Made by a program: the position numbers and the translations under genes. A stretch of DNA of 64,000 nucleotides from Ophthalmolycus amberensis (Eukaryota; Chordata; Actinopteri; Perciformes; Zoarcidae). The notes beneath the pieces are model-generated. The model was not told where the DNA came from. It worked only from the letters and a program-made list of their open reading frames with translations, and did no database searches. Shown here one piece after another: positions 13,501 to 21,999 of the stretch (the stretch's first letter is position 1; the number at the start of each line of letters is the position of its first letter). The stretch is from contig JAFEUB010000313.1 of the NCBI GenBank assembly GCA_024529925.1, forward strand, positions 455,001 through 519,000, in the 5' to 3' direction.

Positions 13501-16500
13501 GAACAATGATCAGTGGGTGACTGAGAGGCAGAGGTTTAAATAGTGGCTAGAACAGGTGAGGAGAGTTGTGCTGATGAGGGAGAGCTTGATTCGTGATCAG
13601 GGGCAGGTGAAGGGAGTTAGACTGGTGCTGAGGGAGTGGCTGACAGGTAGAGCGAGGAGCTACAGAAAGAAACACACAGAACACAGAAGGCAAAGCCTGA
13701 TCGTGACATTAAGGTCCATTTATATTCTGTATATGTAGATAGTATCCAAGAACCAAAAGGTCAACGGTCAAAACCCAAGAAGGCGACGACCAAAACCCAA
13801 GAAGTTGAAAGATGGCCGCGGCCGACAAAGTTGTAAGAACACTTGTCTAAAATATCATTGAAGTTTCCTTCAACCGTAACCAGCCATCCCCAGGCAGGTA
13901 GTGTTCATCACTGCAGACAACACATCAACATACAGCAGAGTCCAGTTGAGCTGCACGTCGGTCCTGCCCACGCTCGGTGTTGCCCCCTCGTTTTGCTTCC
14001 TGAGGCAGTTTAGAACTCAGTAGCAGGTTTTGCAACTGAGGGAATTGATTTTTTGTTTCACCGAGACTTTTCCACTTCGCAGTAACGGCACGTACGGTCG
14101 ATCCGGGTGGATCTAGCGGAGCAGAAATTTGAGGAACTGACTTATTGGAAAGATGTCATCTTGAGGGAAGGCAGTATCTCTGGTCTTATGTTGGTACTGG
14201 ATGATTCTGCACACCGATGTAGGAAGTCTGGTGCTTTGCAGAGTCATACAATATCTATAATATCTACAATATCTATAATATCTACAATATCTATAATATC
14301 TACAATATCTATAATATCTACGCTCCTGTCCGACGATGGGACTGAAGAAGAGTCCGGACGGTTTGTCTTCTGGGACTCTGCACCGCGTCGCATCAATCAA
14401 TCCAAACACTGGATACAAAGAGTAAAATAAAGTAGTGGACCAAACGACAAACCAACGTTTTAAAATCCATGTTTTAAATGAGACTTGAGAGATTAATTAC
14501 TCCTTAAAGTGGAAGCTTCATGGCTGATGACTGCAGTGTTACTCTGTAATGAGCTGCCAGCGATTCAAATGAAAGATGAGATGACTTTGGGATGAATTGT
14601 GATCTCCACCACCAGGGTTTTATCTTAGTTCACACAAAAAACAAAAGTAAAATGTTTTAGCTTTTGAAGAAACCTGCTTGATTTATTAACTTCTTTCCCC
14701 CGTTCGTTCTGCTGCGTTCGCCTCGTTCACCGACTGGATAACGAGCGACCGCACCGGCCGGCAGAGACGACGGTTATCACGCACCGGAGTCAAATCGCCG
14801 CTTTGTCCTCGTCGGGCTCCGTCGTTATTGACGCCTCCGATCTTCCCTTGGCCTCCCCGAACAAAAGGCGAGCGGCAGATGAATTATGAATGTCAGGAGA
14901 GGAGAGCTGATATCATTCTGCTCCCGTGCCGGCTCCTAATTAAAAAGGCCGATGATTAAAAATGCATCCATCAGGAGCGGTTGGGTCCTGATCACTTGTT
15001 ACATTATTAATTAGGCTGATTACTGTTTTCGTGATTTAGATACTGAAGTGCTCTGTTATTAATGGACTCCTACACCCCTGAAGAGCTGTTGATGATCTGC
15101 AGGATTAATCAGAGTGTTGTTTATCTCAACATTTTCATTTTTGGGCTTTTTTTAATTTGTTCATTCAGGCCAGCTCACAGACCGTGTGATCTGTTAAAGC
15201 ACTCGGTTTCTACTGTCGAGTGATGTTTCCGTGTCTTGCACTTTACTAATTCTGACGACCTTTTTTATTCCCAAATCTGAAATCTGTAAACTCTGTGTGG
15301 AACTTTTTAAGATCTTTCTACTTCGTGTAGGAAACAGTTTTTTAAAGAGCTTGGATTGGATATTACAATCGTGGGGAAAAAAACAAAGGCTGTTCACGTA
15401 GTTTTAATACTTATGCTGCGTTCACACCAAACGCGTCGCGAATTATTCGCGCGAGTAGATTACATACAAAGTCTATGCACAGACGCCATGAGACTGGCGC
15501 GGCACGAATTTGCGATGGACGCGAATTTACGGCGTGATTGGCGCGAATTCGCGTCAAACGGCAAATCGCCCCAAACGCGTGAGTTGAAATTTTTCAACTT
15601 CCGCGAAATGTTCGCGTGACGCTGTGGCGCGATAGCCTATCAGCGTTGAGATGCTCCCCCTGTCATCACTGACGTCCTGCCGTTGTTGAATCAGGAAATA
15701 AATACTGTAGCCGTCTGTGTTCACCCAGAGCTCTACGATCAAATCGGCATCATTACGTAGTTATTTCGGAGTCCCTTTTTGTCGGTTTATTGCCGTTAAA
15801 TCACAGCCGAATCAGTTTATTTTGTGTCCATACAGCTGTCGTAAACAGCGACGTGTGGCTTGCTAGACACAGTGAATACAGCTCGATACAATGTTATGAA
15901 CCAGACATGACGGCGTTTAGTTTCCCGGGATATCTGTGACTTCCACAACACGTCCTAAGCAGAAATAGTTATTTTTTTCATGGTTAATGGCGGACAGTTG
16001 AACGGCTTTCAGGGCGATAAGCCCCGCCCCCTCTCCGGCGCGTCCAGCGCGATTCACGCGAATGAACACAAATAGTCCGCGGCGAGACCGGCGGCGCGAA
16101 TGACGCGAATACGTTTGGTGTGAACGCAGCATAACAGTTAAATCACAAGTTTGTTTTTCAAGTGAAACTGGAATTATGCTCATGTGACCTTTACATGTAC
16201 GTGTAAAAGCTGATATATTGATGACTAATTGTAAAAGGAAAATAATAGAACAGCTGGAATGTCATCACTTAAACCATATTACAATATTATGATCCTAAGA
16301 CGATATCAAGTCTCATATTACTTCATCGATATAATATCGATATATTGCCCGACAAGAACAAATACGTAACAATTATAAAGACACAGAAACAGATGTTTCG
16401 TATGTTACGTATTTATAAACCAGCAAAGCATGCTCGGCAACCTGCGGTTCTTTAAAGTTCTCCAAAGCTTCATGTGTTAAAGCTGCATTCTCTCTAGCGT

Positions 16501-19500
16501 CCACCAGGGGGCGACTCCTCTGGTTGTATAGAAGTCTATGAGAAAATGACTCTACTTCTCTCTTGATTTATTACCTCAGTAAACATTGTAAACATGAGTT
16601 TATGGTCTCAATCTCTAGTTTCAAGTGTTCTTCAATACAGCATGATGTTCATTTAGTACATTATGGTCCATTTAGAGTCACACAGACCATAAAGCAGGGG
16701 ATGCTTTAGGGCGGGGCTACACAGTGATTGACAGGTCTCTACCAGAGACGTATACGGCGTCTCTGTCACTCCTCCTCAGTCCACATATGGTCACTTCCTG
16801 TTCAAAAACCAAGATGGCGACAATCAAAATGTCGAACCAATCTATGACATCATGACTACGTCCACTTGTATACAAAACTTATGACAAAACGTCAATGTTT
16901 TTTCACATAAGATTCTTCGCAATTCAGTAACGAGGCCTCACTGAACGGCTGGATGAGTTTAAACCTGATGTGCATCATTTGCATCAGTCTCTACAGCCTC
17001 CAGATGGAGACGAGGAACCTGATGAGGAGGTAGAACCACACATGACGAACATACTGACACACTTTTGCGTCGGGTTTCACTTTCTTTTGCCCCCCCGTCT
17101 GCATCCACCCATCGATGTCGTGTGGAAAACTCCTCCCAAAGTTGCAGGACGAAGGCCCGAACAAACCTCAGACCTCTGACTGACGTGACCCTGGAGAGAC
17201 GCGGTGGAAAATAAATGTAATTAGTTCAACTGTATATTTGACATTTGACCGAGCTCGTTAGGTTTGCATAATGCACATTTAGGGTCAGAGGCTTATTTTC
17301 ACAAGTGCAATTAAATTGAAAGGTAAAGCAGAGAACTGAGAGAGAGAAGCCGGAGTCCTTCAGTTATTTATGTGAGATGTTGGACACTATGTTTACCAGC
17401 TTATTTGTCAAATATTCCCATAATGATGCGATGATCTCTCCATGTGACATTAGTATGTGAGGACGTGGTTTCATGTCAGCGGGCTTCGTGTGCCGACGTT
17501 GCCCCCCGGTGGTGCAGACGGTGATGTGCAGTGCAGTGTCATCCACTCTGCTGCTGCTCGAGGTCGGAGCATCACGGAACATTCAAAGCTCCGTTTTTGT
17601 GCAGATGCAAGAAATTGTGTGTGTGAGCCTCAGTCATCTGCAGCTCTGTGTCGCACTAAGCCCGCCCACTTTTTAGTGGTCCAATCAAATTTTATAAATA
17701 CACAAAAAAAAAATCACATTTCTCAATTGATTTCCTCGTGTGGGCATCAACTGTACGGCTACAACACATCAGGACCTGATGCTTTGAACTTCAAATACAT
17801 TAAATATGAACAAAGAATGTGGTTTCAATGTGTGACGTCTGCCCCCCCCCCCCCCCAGGAGCTGTACTCCCAGTCCTACGACTCCGTGGGCGTGATGTTC
17901 GCATCCATCCCGGGCTTCGCCGACTTCTACTCCCAGACGGAGATGAATAACCAGGGAGTCGAGTGCCTCAGGCTCCTCAACGAAATCATTGCCGACTTTG
18001 ACGAGGTGAGGCCGCGGCCCCTTTGAAGTGCTCCCACTTCCACTTCAGCCACACTTTGAAAGGTGCCGGGGCGTCGGGACATCTCCCACGTCTGCATCTT
18101 CCCTTTCTTAAATGAAAACATCTGGCTCGTTTCCTCAGAACACAGAGTTCACGTCCACTAGCTACCACATTTATCTCAGATAGAAAAGAATAAACACTCA
18201 GCACACAAAGCATCAGGGACACGGAGATGAACCCAGGTCTGGTCTGAGCTTCCTTCTGTTGAGTGACAGAAGTATGTGGAACAGCAGGACTGTGGTCAGC
18301 TCAGGAGTCCCTCCAAGAAAAGCAGCAAAGGGATATTCATTGGTTCAGTCTTTGATTGTATATGCATGCATAATAGTTTAGTGCTTTGTGAGTACATGAC
18401 ACAGATTCATTTCTTTCTTCTGGTCACAGCTGCTCGGTGAGGATCGCTTCCAGGACATCGAGAAGATCAAGACCATCGGCAGCACCTACATGGCCGTCTC
18501 TGGCCTGTCCCCCGAGAAACAGGTGAGGCTCAAAGCTGATCAAATATAAAACCTGTTTATGATACAGTCACTACGGCTGGAAGTCACCAGTTAACACGGT
18601 CACTGGTTAGACTGAGACACCTGCTGTTCTAAGCAGGTTGTGATCCTGTCTTGATTCTGTAGTTTGCTGTTTGAATATCAATAACCAGCCAGACATGTTG
18701 ATCCCGTTAACAGTTTAAAGCTTCCTAACTCGTCTGCAGCGCTGCGGCAAAACTCCAACAATGTGCATTCATATTTTTGATGACATCAGCAGTTTAGGTG
18801 GTCACACCAGATCTGGTGAAATAAAAGGTCGAGGTCCTGACTCCGCCTCTTCTTCTCCTGTGACCCACAGCAATGTGAAGACAAATGGGGTCACCTGTGT
18901 GAGTTGGCGGATTTCGCCATCGCCCTCAACGAGAGCATCCAGGAGATCAACAAGCACTCGTTCAACAACTTCGAGCTGAGGATCGGTGAGAGCTCCGATT
19001 CTTCCAGTCGTTCGTTTCCCTCGTTATGTTTCATTCACTTGGTTTTTCTCTCGAGTCTTCCTCTGAACTCTTCACCTGCTCATCTCATCTTTATCCCTAT
19101 TTTAATCTCTAATCTCTTCATTTAACATGTTTCTAATCCCATGATGAAGGATGCACGCATCACTGAACCATTCATTACGTCTTCAGAGCTCAGGATGATC
19201 TTGTTTTATCCAAGAAATAGTCGAAAGCCAAAGATATTCAGTTCACAGAGATACAAACAGGAAGTCTGACACAGAAACAGAAGGTCTTCAGCGTTGTTTT
19301 GATCAAGCGGTGGATTTCTTCTTTGAGCTCTCGCTTCTCTCCGATGAAGCTGCGTCTTCTCATGAGCTCCTCTGTGCTGCAGAGTCAGACGTAACGTCTT
19401 TCTTACAGCTTCTGGCAGGACATCCAGTGGAGTTTTGGTGGTTGTGTAAAGGAAACATGCTTTTGGGGTTCACAGGGTTACGTTGCACCATCTGATCACC

Positions 19501-20016
19501 TGTGTGTCTTGAACAGGTATGGCCCACGGCTCGGTGGTGGCGGGCGTGATCGGCGCCAAGAAGCCTCAGTACGACATCTGGGGGAAGACGGTGAACCTGT
19601 CCAGCCGGATGGACAGCACAGGGGTCAGCGGCAAGATCCAGGTCCCCGAGGACACCTACCTGATCCTGAAGGAGAGCGGCTTCGCCTTCGAGTACCGCGG
19701 CGAGATCTACGTGAAGGGCATCAGCGAGCAGGAGGGCAAGATCCGGACGCACTTCCTGCTGGGCCGCGTGCAGCCCAACCCGCTCATCATGCAGCCGCGC
19801 AAGATCACCGGCCAGTACTCGCTGGCCGCCGTGGTGCTCGGCCTGGTGCAGTCGCTCAACCGGCAGAAGCAGAAGCAGATCCTCAACGAGAACAACAACT
19901 CGGGCATCATGAAGGGCCACCACCACTACAACCGGAGGACGTTGTTAGCGCCCGGCAGCTCCGAGGTGGGAGCGGGGCACCACACCGAGGCAGCCGATAA
20001 GACTGAGCTGTCCTGA
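1316..20016 (+). CDS. adcy8: Adenylate cyclase type 8, C-terminal half (10 exons, gene enters from left edge)
   Basis: Membrane enzyme converting ATP to cyclic AMP; the type 8 form is stimulated by Ca2+/calmodulin. Exons: 1316-1416, 2252-2453, 5058-5147, 6202-6374, 8252-8330, 11678-11836, 17859-18005, 18430-18522, 18871-18985, 19517-20016. All have AG before and GT after, and join in frame to 552 codons plus TGA. Order of parts: membrane helices 7-12, a helical linker, the C2 catalytic domain (VGVMFASIPGFADFY, EKIKTIGSTYMA, QYDIWGKTVNLSSRM, YVKG), then a tail with the IQ-like calmodulin site VQSLNRQKQKQ. Known AC8 is about 1250 residues and, as I recall, has 18 exons, so these would be exons 9-18. 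The type 2 C2 domain has a QEHA segment and a short tail, both lacking here, and type 3 has a different C terminus. Which teleost paralogue this is cannot be decided. Confidence 0.95.
1417..2251 (+). other. adcy8: adcy8 intron without recognised elements
   Basis: AT-rich intron between the first two exons of the window. No repeat family, RNA gene or open frame of interest recognised. Confidence 0.6.
2252..2453 (+). CDS. adcy8: adcy8 exon: helices 8 and 9
   Basis: Encodes 67 residues after the shared Arg codon: helix 8 (VQFSVLIVLHSCLVLVTT), the loop EDYKCLPLVLRKACCWINETY, and helix 9 (VIIFISILINFLAAMINI). The loop carries an N-E-T sequon, but by AC topology it faces the cytosol and so is probably not glycosylated. 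The acceptor is TCTCTGCAG|G and the donor ATC|GTGAGT. The near-identity of this stretch to mammalian AC8 is a main reason for the assignment. Confidence 0.93.
2914..2942. repeat. (AC)n microsatellite
   Basis: Uninterrupted AC dinucleotides in the intron before the 90-nt adcy8 exon. Confidence 0.9.
3100..3484 (+). mobile_element. Diverged copy of the TGCTGCGTTCACACC MITE family
   Basis: Aligns in order with the interior and 3' end of the element at 15414-16131. Shared stretches include ATCAGCATCATTATGTAG (there ATCGGCATCATTACGTAG), CATACAGCTG and AGTAAA/GTAAACAGC near 3212-3235, the GTTATTT block near 3333, and GGTGTGAACACAGCG at 3469-3483, which matches its terminal GGTGTGAACGCAGC. The 5' half is missing or too diverged to see. 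Confidence 0.55.
4356..4481 (+). mobile_element. 5'-truncated LINE (L2-type) 3' tail
   Basis: Contains TTTTAAATCTCC, GTGAAGCACTTTGAATTACC, GAAATGTGCTATACAAATAA and a terminal (CCTTG)n. It is nearly identical to the 3' end of the long LINE at 48050-48176. Only the last ~125 bp are present, the usual result of incomplete reverse transcription. Confidence 0.8.
4960..5033 (+). repeat. 11-bp tandem repeat AACAGGTTATT before the 90-nt adcy8 exon
   Basis: Seven copies, the sixth shortened to 8 bp. Each junction reads TATTAACAG, resembling a branch point (yUnAy) followed by an AG. The final copy runs into ATTAATCCTCCC, giving a branch-point-like A at 5035, 23 nt before the exon at 5058 with no AG in between. 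Confidence 0.9.
5058..5147 (+). CDS. adcy8: adcy8 90-nt exon: extracellular glycosylated loop (equivalent of the exon skipped in AC8-B)
   Basis: Exactly 90 nt, so skipping it keeps the frame. It encodes 30 residues from LWCDFDKS to DICFYPE and carries two N-glycosylation sequons, NQT and NES. It forms the extracellular loop between helices 9 and 10. In mammals the splice form AC8-B lacks a 30-residue extracellular segment with two sequons; this exon matches in size, position and content. The acceptor is CTCTCACAG|CTG and the donor GAG|GTACCG. A tandem 11-bp repeat lies 25-98 nt upstream. Confidence 0.92.
5148..6201 (+). other. adcy8: adcy8 intron with C and G homopolymer runs
   Basis: Holds a C run at about 5227-5240 and a G run at about 5679-5692. 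No gene or recognised element otherwise. Confidence 0.5.
6202..6374 (+). CDS. adcy8: adcy8 exon: helices 10 and 11
   Basis: Encodes 57 residues plus two bases of a Gly codon: helix 10 ([20 protein letters not shown]), helix 11 (VLKLAVLLVMIAIYSLLTE) and the start of the last extracellular loop (FVRYDAVHHNTG). The acceptor is GTCTCCCAG|TAT and the donor GG|GTGAGC. Mammalian AC8 has an N-H-S sequon in the last loop; here the aligned residues are N-T-G, so that sequon is absent. Confidence 0.93.
6905..7878 (+). repeat. Compound (GA)n / GATAAAGA purine tract, ~970 bp
   Basis: Almost pure purine on + for 970 bp: GA runs broken by GATAAAG and AGAAGAG. It sits in the adcy8 intron between exons 6202-6374 and 8252-8330. 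The open frame of alternating Arg/Glu residues in it (7460-7795) is an artefact. Confidence 0.95.
8252..8330 (+). CDS. adcy8: adcy8 exon: helix 12
   Basis: Encodes 26 residues after the shared Gly: NFLGTKET and then helix 12, SLLLMAMFLLAVFYHGQQ, which returns the chain to the cytosol before the C2 region. The acceptor is TTCCAACAG|G and the donor CAG|GTGAGA. At 79 nt it is the shortest adcy8 exon in the window. Confidence 0.92.
9858..10066 (+). repeat. 67-bp tandem triplication rich in AATAAA
   Basis: Three copies begin at 9858, 9925 and 9992 with GTGTCTTTTCAAAATAAAGT (third copy GTGTATTTT), with a partial fourth. Copies differ at few positions. Each of the first two carries two AATAAA hexamers and the third carries one, so five in about 200 bp of sense-strand intron. 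Confidence 0.9.
10620..10980. promoter_or_regulatory. Candidate conserved non-coding element in adcy8 intron
   Basis: Non-repetitive stretch with several homeodomain-type cores: GACTAATTGATACC, AAGATTAATCAC, GTATTAATTGTGC and TGCATATTAG. It has the texture of vertebrate enhancers and no coding frame. This is pattern recognition only; conservation cannot be tested here. Confidence 0.25.
11678..11836 (+). CDS. adcy8: adcy8 exon: linker helix leading into C2
   Basis: 53 codons, beginning LEYTARLDFLWRVQAKEE and followed by the charged helix [20 protein letters not shown] and SHVARHFLEKDRDNE. This is the conserved cytosolic helix joining helix 12 to the C2 catalytic domain; NILPSHVA is a class III cyclase signature. 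The acceptor is CTCCTGTAG|CTG. The donor is GAG|GTCTGC, a weak match after the obligatory GT, although the next exon continues the protein exactly. Confidence 0.93.
12943..12979. repeat. Short direct repeat GCACTACGTAGCTTA
   Basis: GCACTACGTAGCTTACGTAG is followed at once by CACTACGTAGCTTAAG. TACGTA is itself palindromic. A small local duplication in the intron. Confidence 0.6.
13056..13291 (+). mobile_element. Dispersed repeat family copy A, left part (split by solo LTR)
   Basis: Starts near CAACCTCCGG and contains the 14-mer CCACCAGGGGGCGA at 13127-13140 and the conserved core TAGAAGTCTATGAG ... TTTATTACCTCAGTAAAC. It is interrupted after ACTTATG by the LTR at 13292 and resumes at 13709 (AAGGTCCATTTA). 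Confidence 0.85.
13292..13708 (-). mobile_element. Solo LTR of gypsy-like type inserted in dispersed repeat copy A
   Basis: The 417-bp element begins TGTCACG and ends CGTGACA, the TG...CA ends of an LTR. It is flanked by TTATG (13287-13291) and TTAAG (13709-13713), a 5-bp target duplication with one change. On - it has a TATA-like TATTTAAA near its middle and CAATAAAA at about 13351-13358, in LTR order. No internal retroelement genes are present, so this is a recombined single LTR. The family is inferred. Confidence 0.7.
13709..13833 (+). mobile_element. Dispersed repeat family copy A, right part
   Basis: Continues the element after the LTR: AAGGTCCATTTA and further on degenerate AAGATGGC-type sequence. 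It is more diverged than the left part. Confidence 0.5.
14249..14321 (+). repeat. 18-bp tandem repeat ATAATATCTACAATATCT
   Basis: About four copies alternating ATAATATCTAC and AATATCT. It is AT-rich and lies in the adcy8 intron 11837-17858. Confidence 0.9.
14700..15050. promoter_or_regulatory. Candidate conserved non-coding element in adcy8 intron
   Basis: Non-repetitive, with a CG-rich half followed by clustered homeodomain-type cores: ATGAATTATGAATG, CTCCTAATTAAAAAGG, GATGATTAAAAATGCATCC and ATTATTAATTAGGC. No open frame. A candidate by texture only. Confidence 0.25.
15414..16131. mobile_element. MITE-like DNA transposon, 718 bp, TIR TGCTGCGTTCACACCAAACG
   Basis: Both ends carry the same 20-bp inverted repeat, TGCTGCGTTCACACCAAACG at 15414 and its complement ending at 16131. 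Both are flanked by TA, compatible with a TA target duplication. Subterminal regions are full of GCGCGAAT/ATTCGCG motifs. There is no intact transposase, so it is non-autonomous; the superfamily is uncertain. A diverged copy lies at 3100-3484. Confidence 0.8.
16431..16870 (+). mobile_element. Dispersed repeat family copy B
   Basis: Starts near CGGCAACCTGCGG, carries CCACCAGGGGGCGA at 16501-16514, the conserved core, then GACCATAAAGCAGGGGATGC, AGGGCGGGGCTACACAGTG and CCAAGATGGCGAC. One of the most complete copies on the + strand. Confidence 0.9.
17859..18005 (+). CDS. adcy8: adcy8 exon: first part of C2 catalytic domain
   Basis: 49 codons, ELYSQSYDSVGVMFASIPGF onward, ending IIADFDE. It contains the first beta strand and helix of the class III cyclase fold. 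As in all C2 halves, the metal-binding aspartates of C1 are replaced here. The acceptor is fifteen consecutive C residues followed by AG, an unusual homopolymer tract. The donor is GAG|GTGAGG. Confidence 0.95.
18006..18429 (+). other. adcy8: adcy8 intron, nothing recognised
   Basis: A 424-bp intron without repeats or motifs of note. Confidence 0.6.
18430..18522 (+). CDS. adcy8: adcy8 exon: C2 purine-contact segment
   Basis: 31 codons, LLGEDRFQDIEKIKTIGSTY and then MAVSGLSPEKQ. The Lys of the IKTIG motif corresponds to the C2 lysine that contacts the adenine ring in AC crystal structures. The acceptor is GGTCACAG|CTG and the donor CAG|GTGAGG. Confidence 0.95.
18523..18870 (+). other. adcy8: adcy8 intron, nothing recognised
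   Basis: A 348-bp intron without repeats or motifs of note. Confidence 0.6.
18871..18985 (+). CDS. adcy8: adcy8 exon: C2 middle segment
   Basis: 38 codons plus one base: QCEDKWGHLCELADFAIALN, then ESIQEINKHSFNNFELRI. It replaces the longer QEHA-containing insert of type 2 cyclase at the same position, which helps exclude adcy2. The acceptor is GACCCACAG|CAA and the donor ATCG|GTGAGA, splitting a Gly codon. Confidence 0.95.
18986..19516 (+). other. adcy8: adcy8 intron, nothing recognised
   Basis: A 531-bp intron with standard donor GTGAGA and acceptor CTTGAACAG; no repeats noted. Confidence 0.6.
19517..20016 (+). CDS. adcy8: adcy8 terminal coding exon: C2 active-site half and C2b calmodulin-binding tail
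   Basis: 165 codons after a shared Gly, then TGA at 20014. MAHGSVVAGVIGAKK precedes QYDIWGKTVNLSSRM, whose Asp, Asn and Arg match the adenine-contact and catalytic residues of C2. YVKG supplies the phosphate-binding Lys. After the fold come LLGRVQPNPLIMQP, QYSLAAVVLGLVQSLNRQKQ and NRRTLL, the AC8 C2b tail holding the IQ-like Ca2+/calmodulin site, and it ends ADKTELS. The exon is markedly GC-rich. The acceptor is CTTGAACAG|GT. Confidence 0.95.
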
Positions 20017-20500
20017 AGGGAGGACCGGAGCTTCGGTTCCACGCGGGTTTCTCAGAGGAGGAGCTGCTCTACGGGCAAAAAACGATCCCAGTGGTTGAGT
20101 TAAAACTTCAGGGGGTGCAGGTTTTCTGGACACAGAAAAGGAGGAAGGAGTCCTTCAGGAGTCACGCCTGGTTCCAGACCTCCGGATGGACGCACATCTA
20201 AGTAGGTCTGGTTCTGTGCTTGGAACAACAGGCAGGGTTAAGAAAAGAGACGTTATGTTTCTCCACCAAAGTTAGAATCCATTCCAAACAAATTGAATGA
20301 GACGCCTTCTGTTCTTCGTAGCTACTCGTTGAGGTAAAATGGAACCATTGAAACACTTTCAGACCTTCTGACCTTCACGGTGGAGATCCAACAAATCCTG
20401 CCCAACAAACGGGGAAAAAAAGGTCCGGTTTGCTCCGGCAGCAGGGCGGGGCTTGGTTCTGGCTCGACTGATGCTGGGTCTCAAACCTTCTCATTTTACA

Positions 20501-20506
20501 AATAAA
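20501..20506 (+). terminator. adcy8: Alternative proximal polyadenylation signal AATAAA
   Basis: AATAAA 485 nt after the adcy8 stop, in AT-rich surroundings. No strong GT-rich element follows directly, so it is the weaker of the two candidates. Confidence 0.25.
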
Positions 20507-20876
20507 CAGGACATTAAAATATGTGTCTGAAACATAAGGCGATAAATAAACCAAACAGTAACCGAATATTGATTCATTATTTTATCTAGTTTGACAGTTT
20601 GATCTGAGTTTGACATACTGCTGTCTTGCGATGGACGGACTTCATTTGCATAAAGTTGAGGTTGAGTCGTGATTATGCAAATTTAGATGCGGCGAACGGC
20701 CCGTCGACTCGCCGTGTCGTACCCATATGCAACTGGCGACCGGCTCTCTCGCTCTCTCCATAGAACATGAATGAGATCCGTCAACTTCTCACTCGTCAAC
20801 ACAAATCCAGTCTCTCCATCACGGTTCTACAAAGATAGTCGTAAACACCGCGGCAGGTCTACGCAGAGACGGCTTC

Positions 20877-21305
20877 AGGGTCTGTGTCCACATGGCACCT
20901 TTTCTGAGCGCCATCGTCATTTTTCAATTGTTCCCAATGAAGAGCGAGCGTGCGTGAGCGTGGCGTGAGCGTGCGTGAGCCGTGAGCGTGCGTGAGCGCG
21001 TGTGAGCGTGCCTGAGTGTATGCGGCCGCCCAGAGAAAAGCCGCTGCACCCAGCTTCTTTTTTCTGAGCGCTCTGCATTTTTAGTGCGGCCGCTCTGTGC
21101 TTCAAGTTCAAAATCTCTGGAGTTTTGGTAACATCAGTGTAGTAAATATAGCAGAAGCTTGTTTTGTTTGTGTCCCAAACGCCCAGACAAGCTCATCTGT
21201 ACGAAGTATGAAGTCCTCCGATTGGTTCATGGTGAAAGAGTAAAACAAATAGATCACACAAAGCAAAGGAGCGATGCTCCCTGCGGCCATGTGGACACAG
21301 ACCCT
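20877..21305. mobile_element. MITE with 20-bp inverted ends inside adcy8 3' UTR
   Basis: AGGGTCTGTGTCCACATGGC at 20877-20896 is matched by its exact complement at 21286-21305. The interior has TTTTCTGAGCGC-type direct motifs and a GTGAGC-rich simple tract. No transposase. A hAT-like origin is possible, but a target duplication is not clear. Confidence 0.75.
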
Positions 21306-21961
21306 CACAGAGGACGAGTTCTAACGCCAAGACGTGCCAACGAAGACAAAGATGAAGGAGGTGCATGATGCAAACAATGCACGGTTCAAATTTAACAGAA
21401 GTCTTTCCAAATGTTTCATGAAGGAGTCTGTGAGACCTGCAGGGTGCAGAGAAACTGAATGTAAACCAGGAGTTTCTACACCAGACCGGCCTCGCATTGA
21501 GAGGCTCATTAGCAGGTTAGCTCGCCGAGCTAACGCGTTCAAACCTGAATGAAGTCACTTCACAATATTCTCACTTTTCCAGAGTTGGAAGCTTTCTCTT
21601 GGCTCCTCCCACTCAGGTTTAACTCAACCAATGAGATTGTTTCAGCCCTCCCGCAAACTGCTCTGCTGTTGATGAATGTGCGTAGAACTGAAACTCCGCT
21701 TTGTTCCCGGAAGGAGGAGGAGGAGGAGGAGGTGGTAGGGTTATAGGGAGGGGGAGGGGTACCGGACTGTCCCCCCCCTCGTCTGTTCGATGTCTGTTGG
21801 AATGATCCCGTCGGACTGTCGGACGTTCCTCCTGTCGTTCCCTTTTTATGTCGCCCCAACCCAAAACCCAGACCCCCGTCCCGCTCTGACCCCCGTCCCG
21901 CTCTGACCCTCGCCCGGTGTCCATGTTTCTTCTTTTGTATTTCTTTTATATATGAGAACAC

Positions 21962-21967
21962 AATAAA
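21962..21967 (+). terminator. adcy8: Polyadenylation signal AATAAA, probable adcy8 3' end
   Basis: AATAAA is followed about 20-50 nt later by a GT-rich stretch (CTTGTGTCTCGTTGCC), the usual arrangement of a cleavage site near 21985-21990. It lies 1.95 kb after the adcy8 stop codon. Confidence 0.5.
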
Positions 21968-21999
21968 AGGGGTCTACTTTTTTATACAAGCCTTGTGTC

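Larger units (their letters stand above)
20017..21990 (+). other. adcy8: adcy8 3' untranslated region (inferred)
   Basis: There is no intron signal or long reading frame between the TGA at 20014 and the best polyadenylation signal at 21962. An earlier AATAAA at 20501 could give a short form. The inferred UTR contains a MITE (20877-21305), a GTGAGC-rich simple tract (about 20941-21018), a GGA run (21711-21735) and a short repeat of CCCCGTCCCGCTCTGA. The extent is inference; no transcript is available. Confidence 0.55.

Noticed and set aside
1316..20016. First reading of the cyclase as adcy2
   Set aside because: The C2 domain lacks the QEHA segment of type 2 and has the long C2b tail with VQSLNRQKQKQ and the 30-residue extracellular exon typical of type 8.
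21711..21910. Short coding frames near the adcy8 3' end
   Set aside because: Low-complexity GGA and CCCCG repeats within the inferred 3' UTR.
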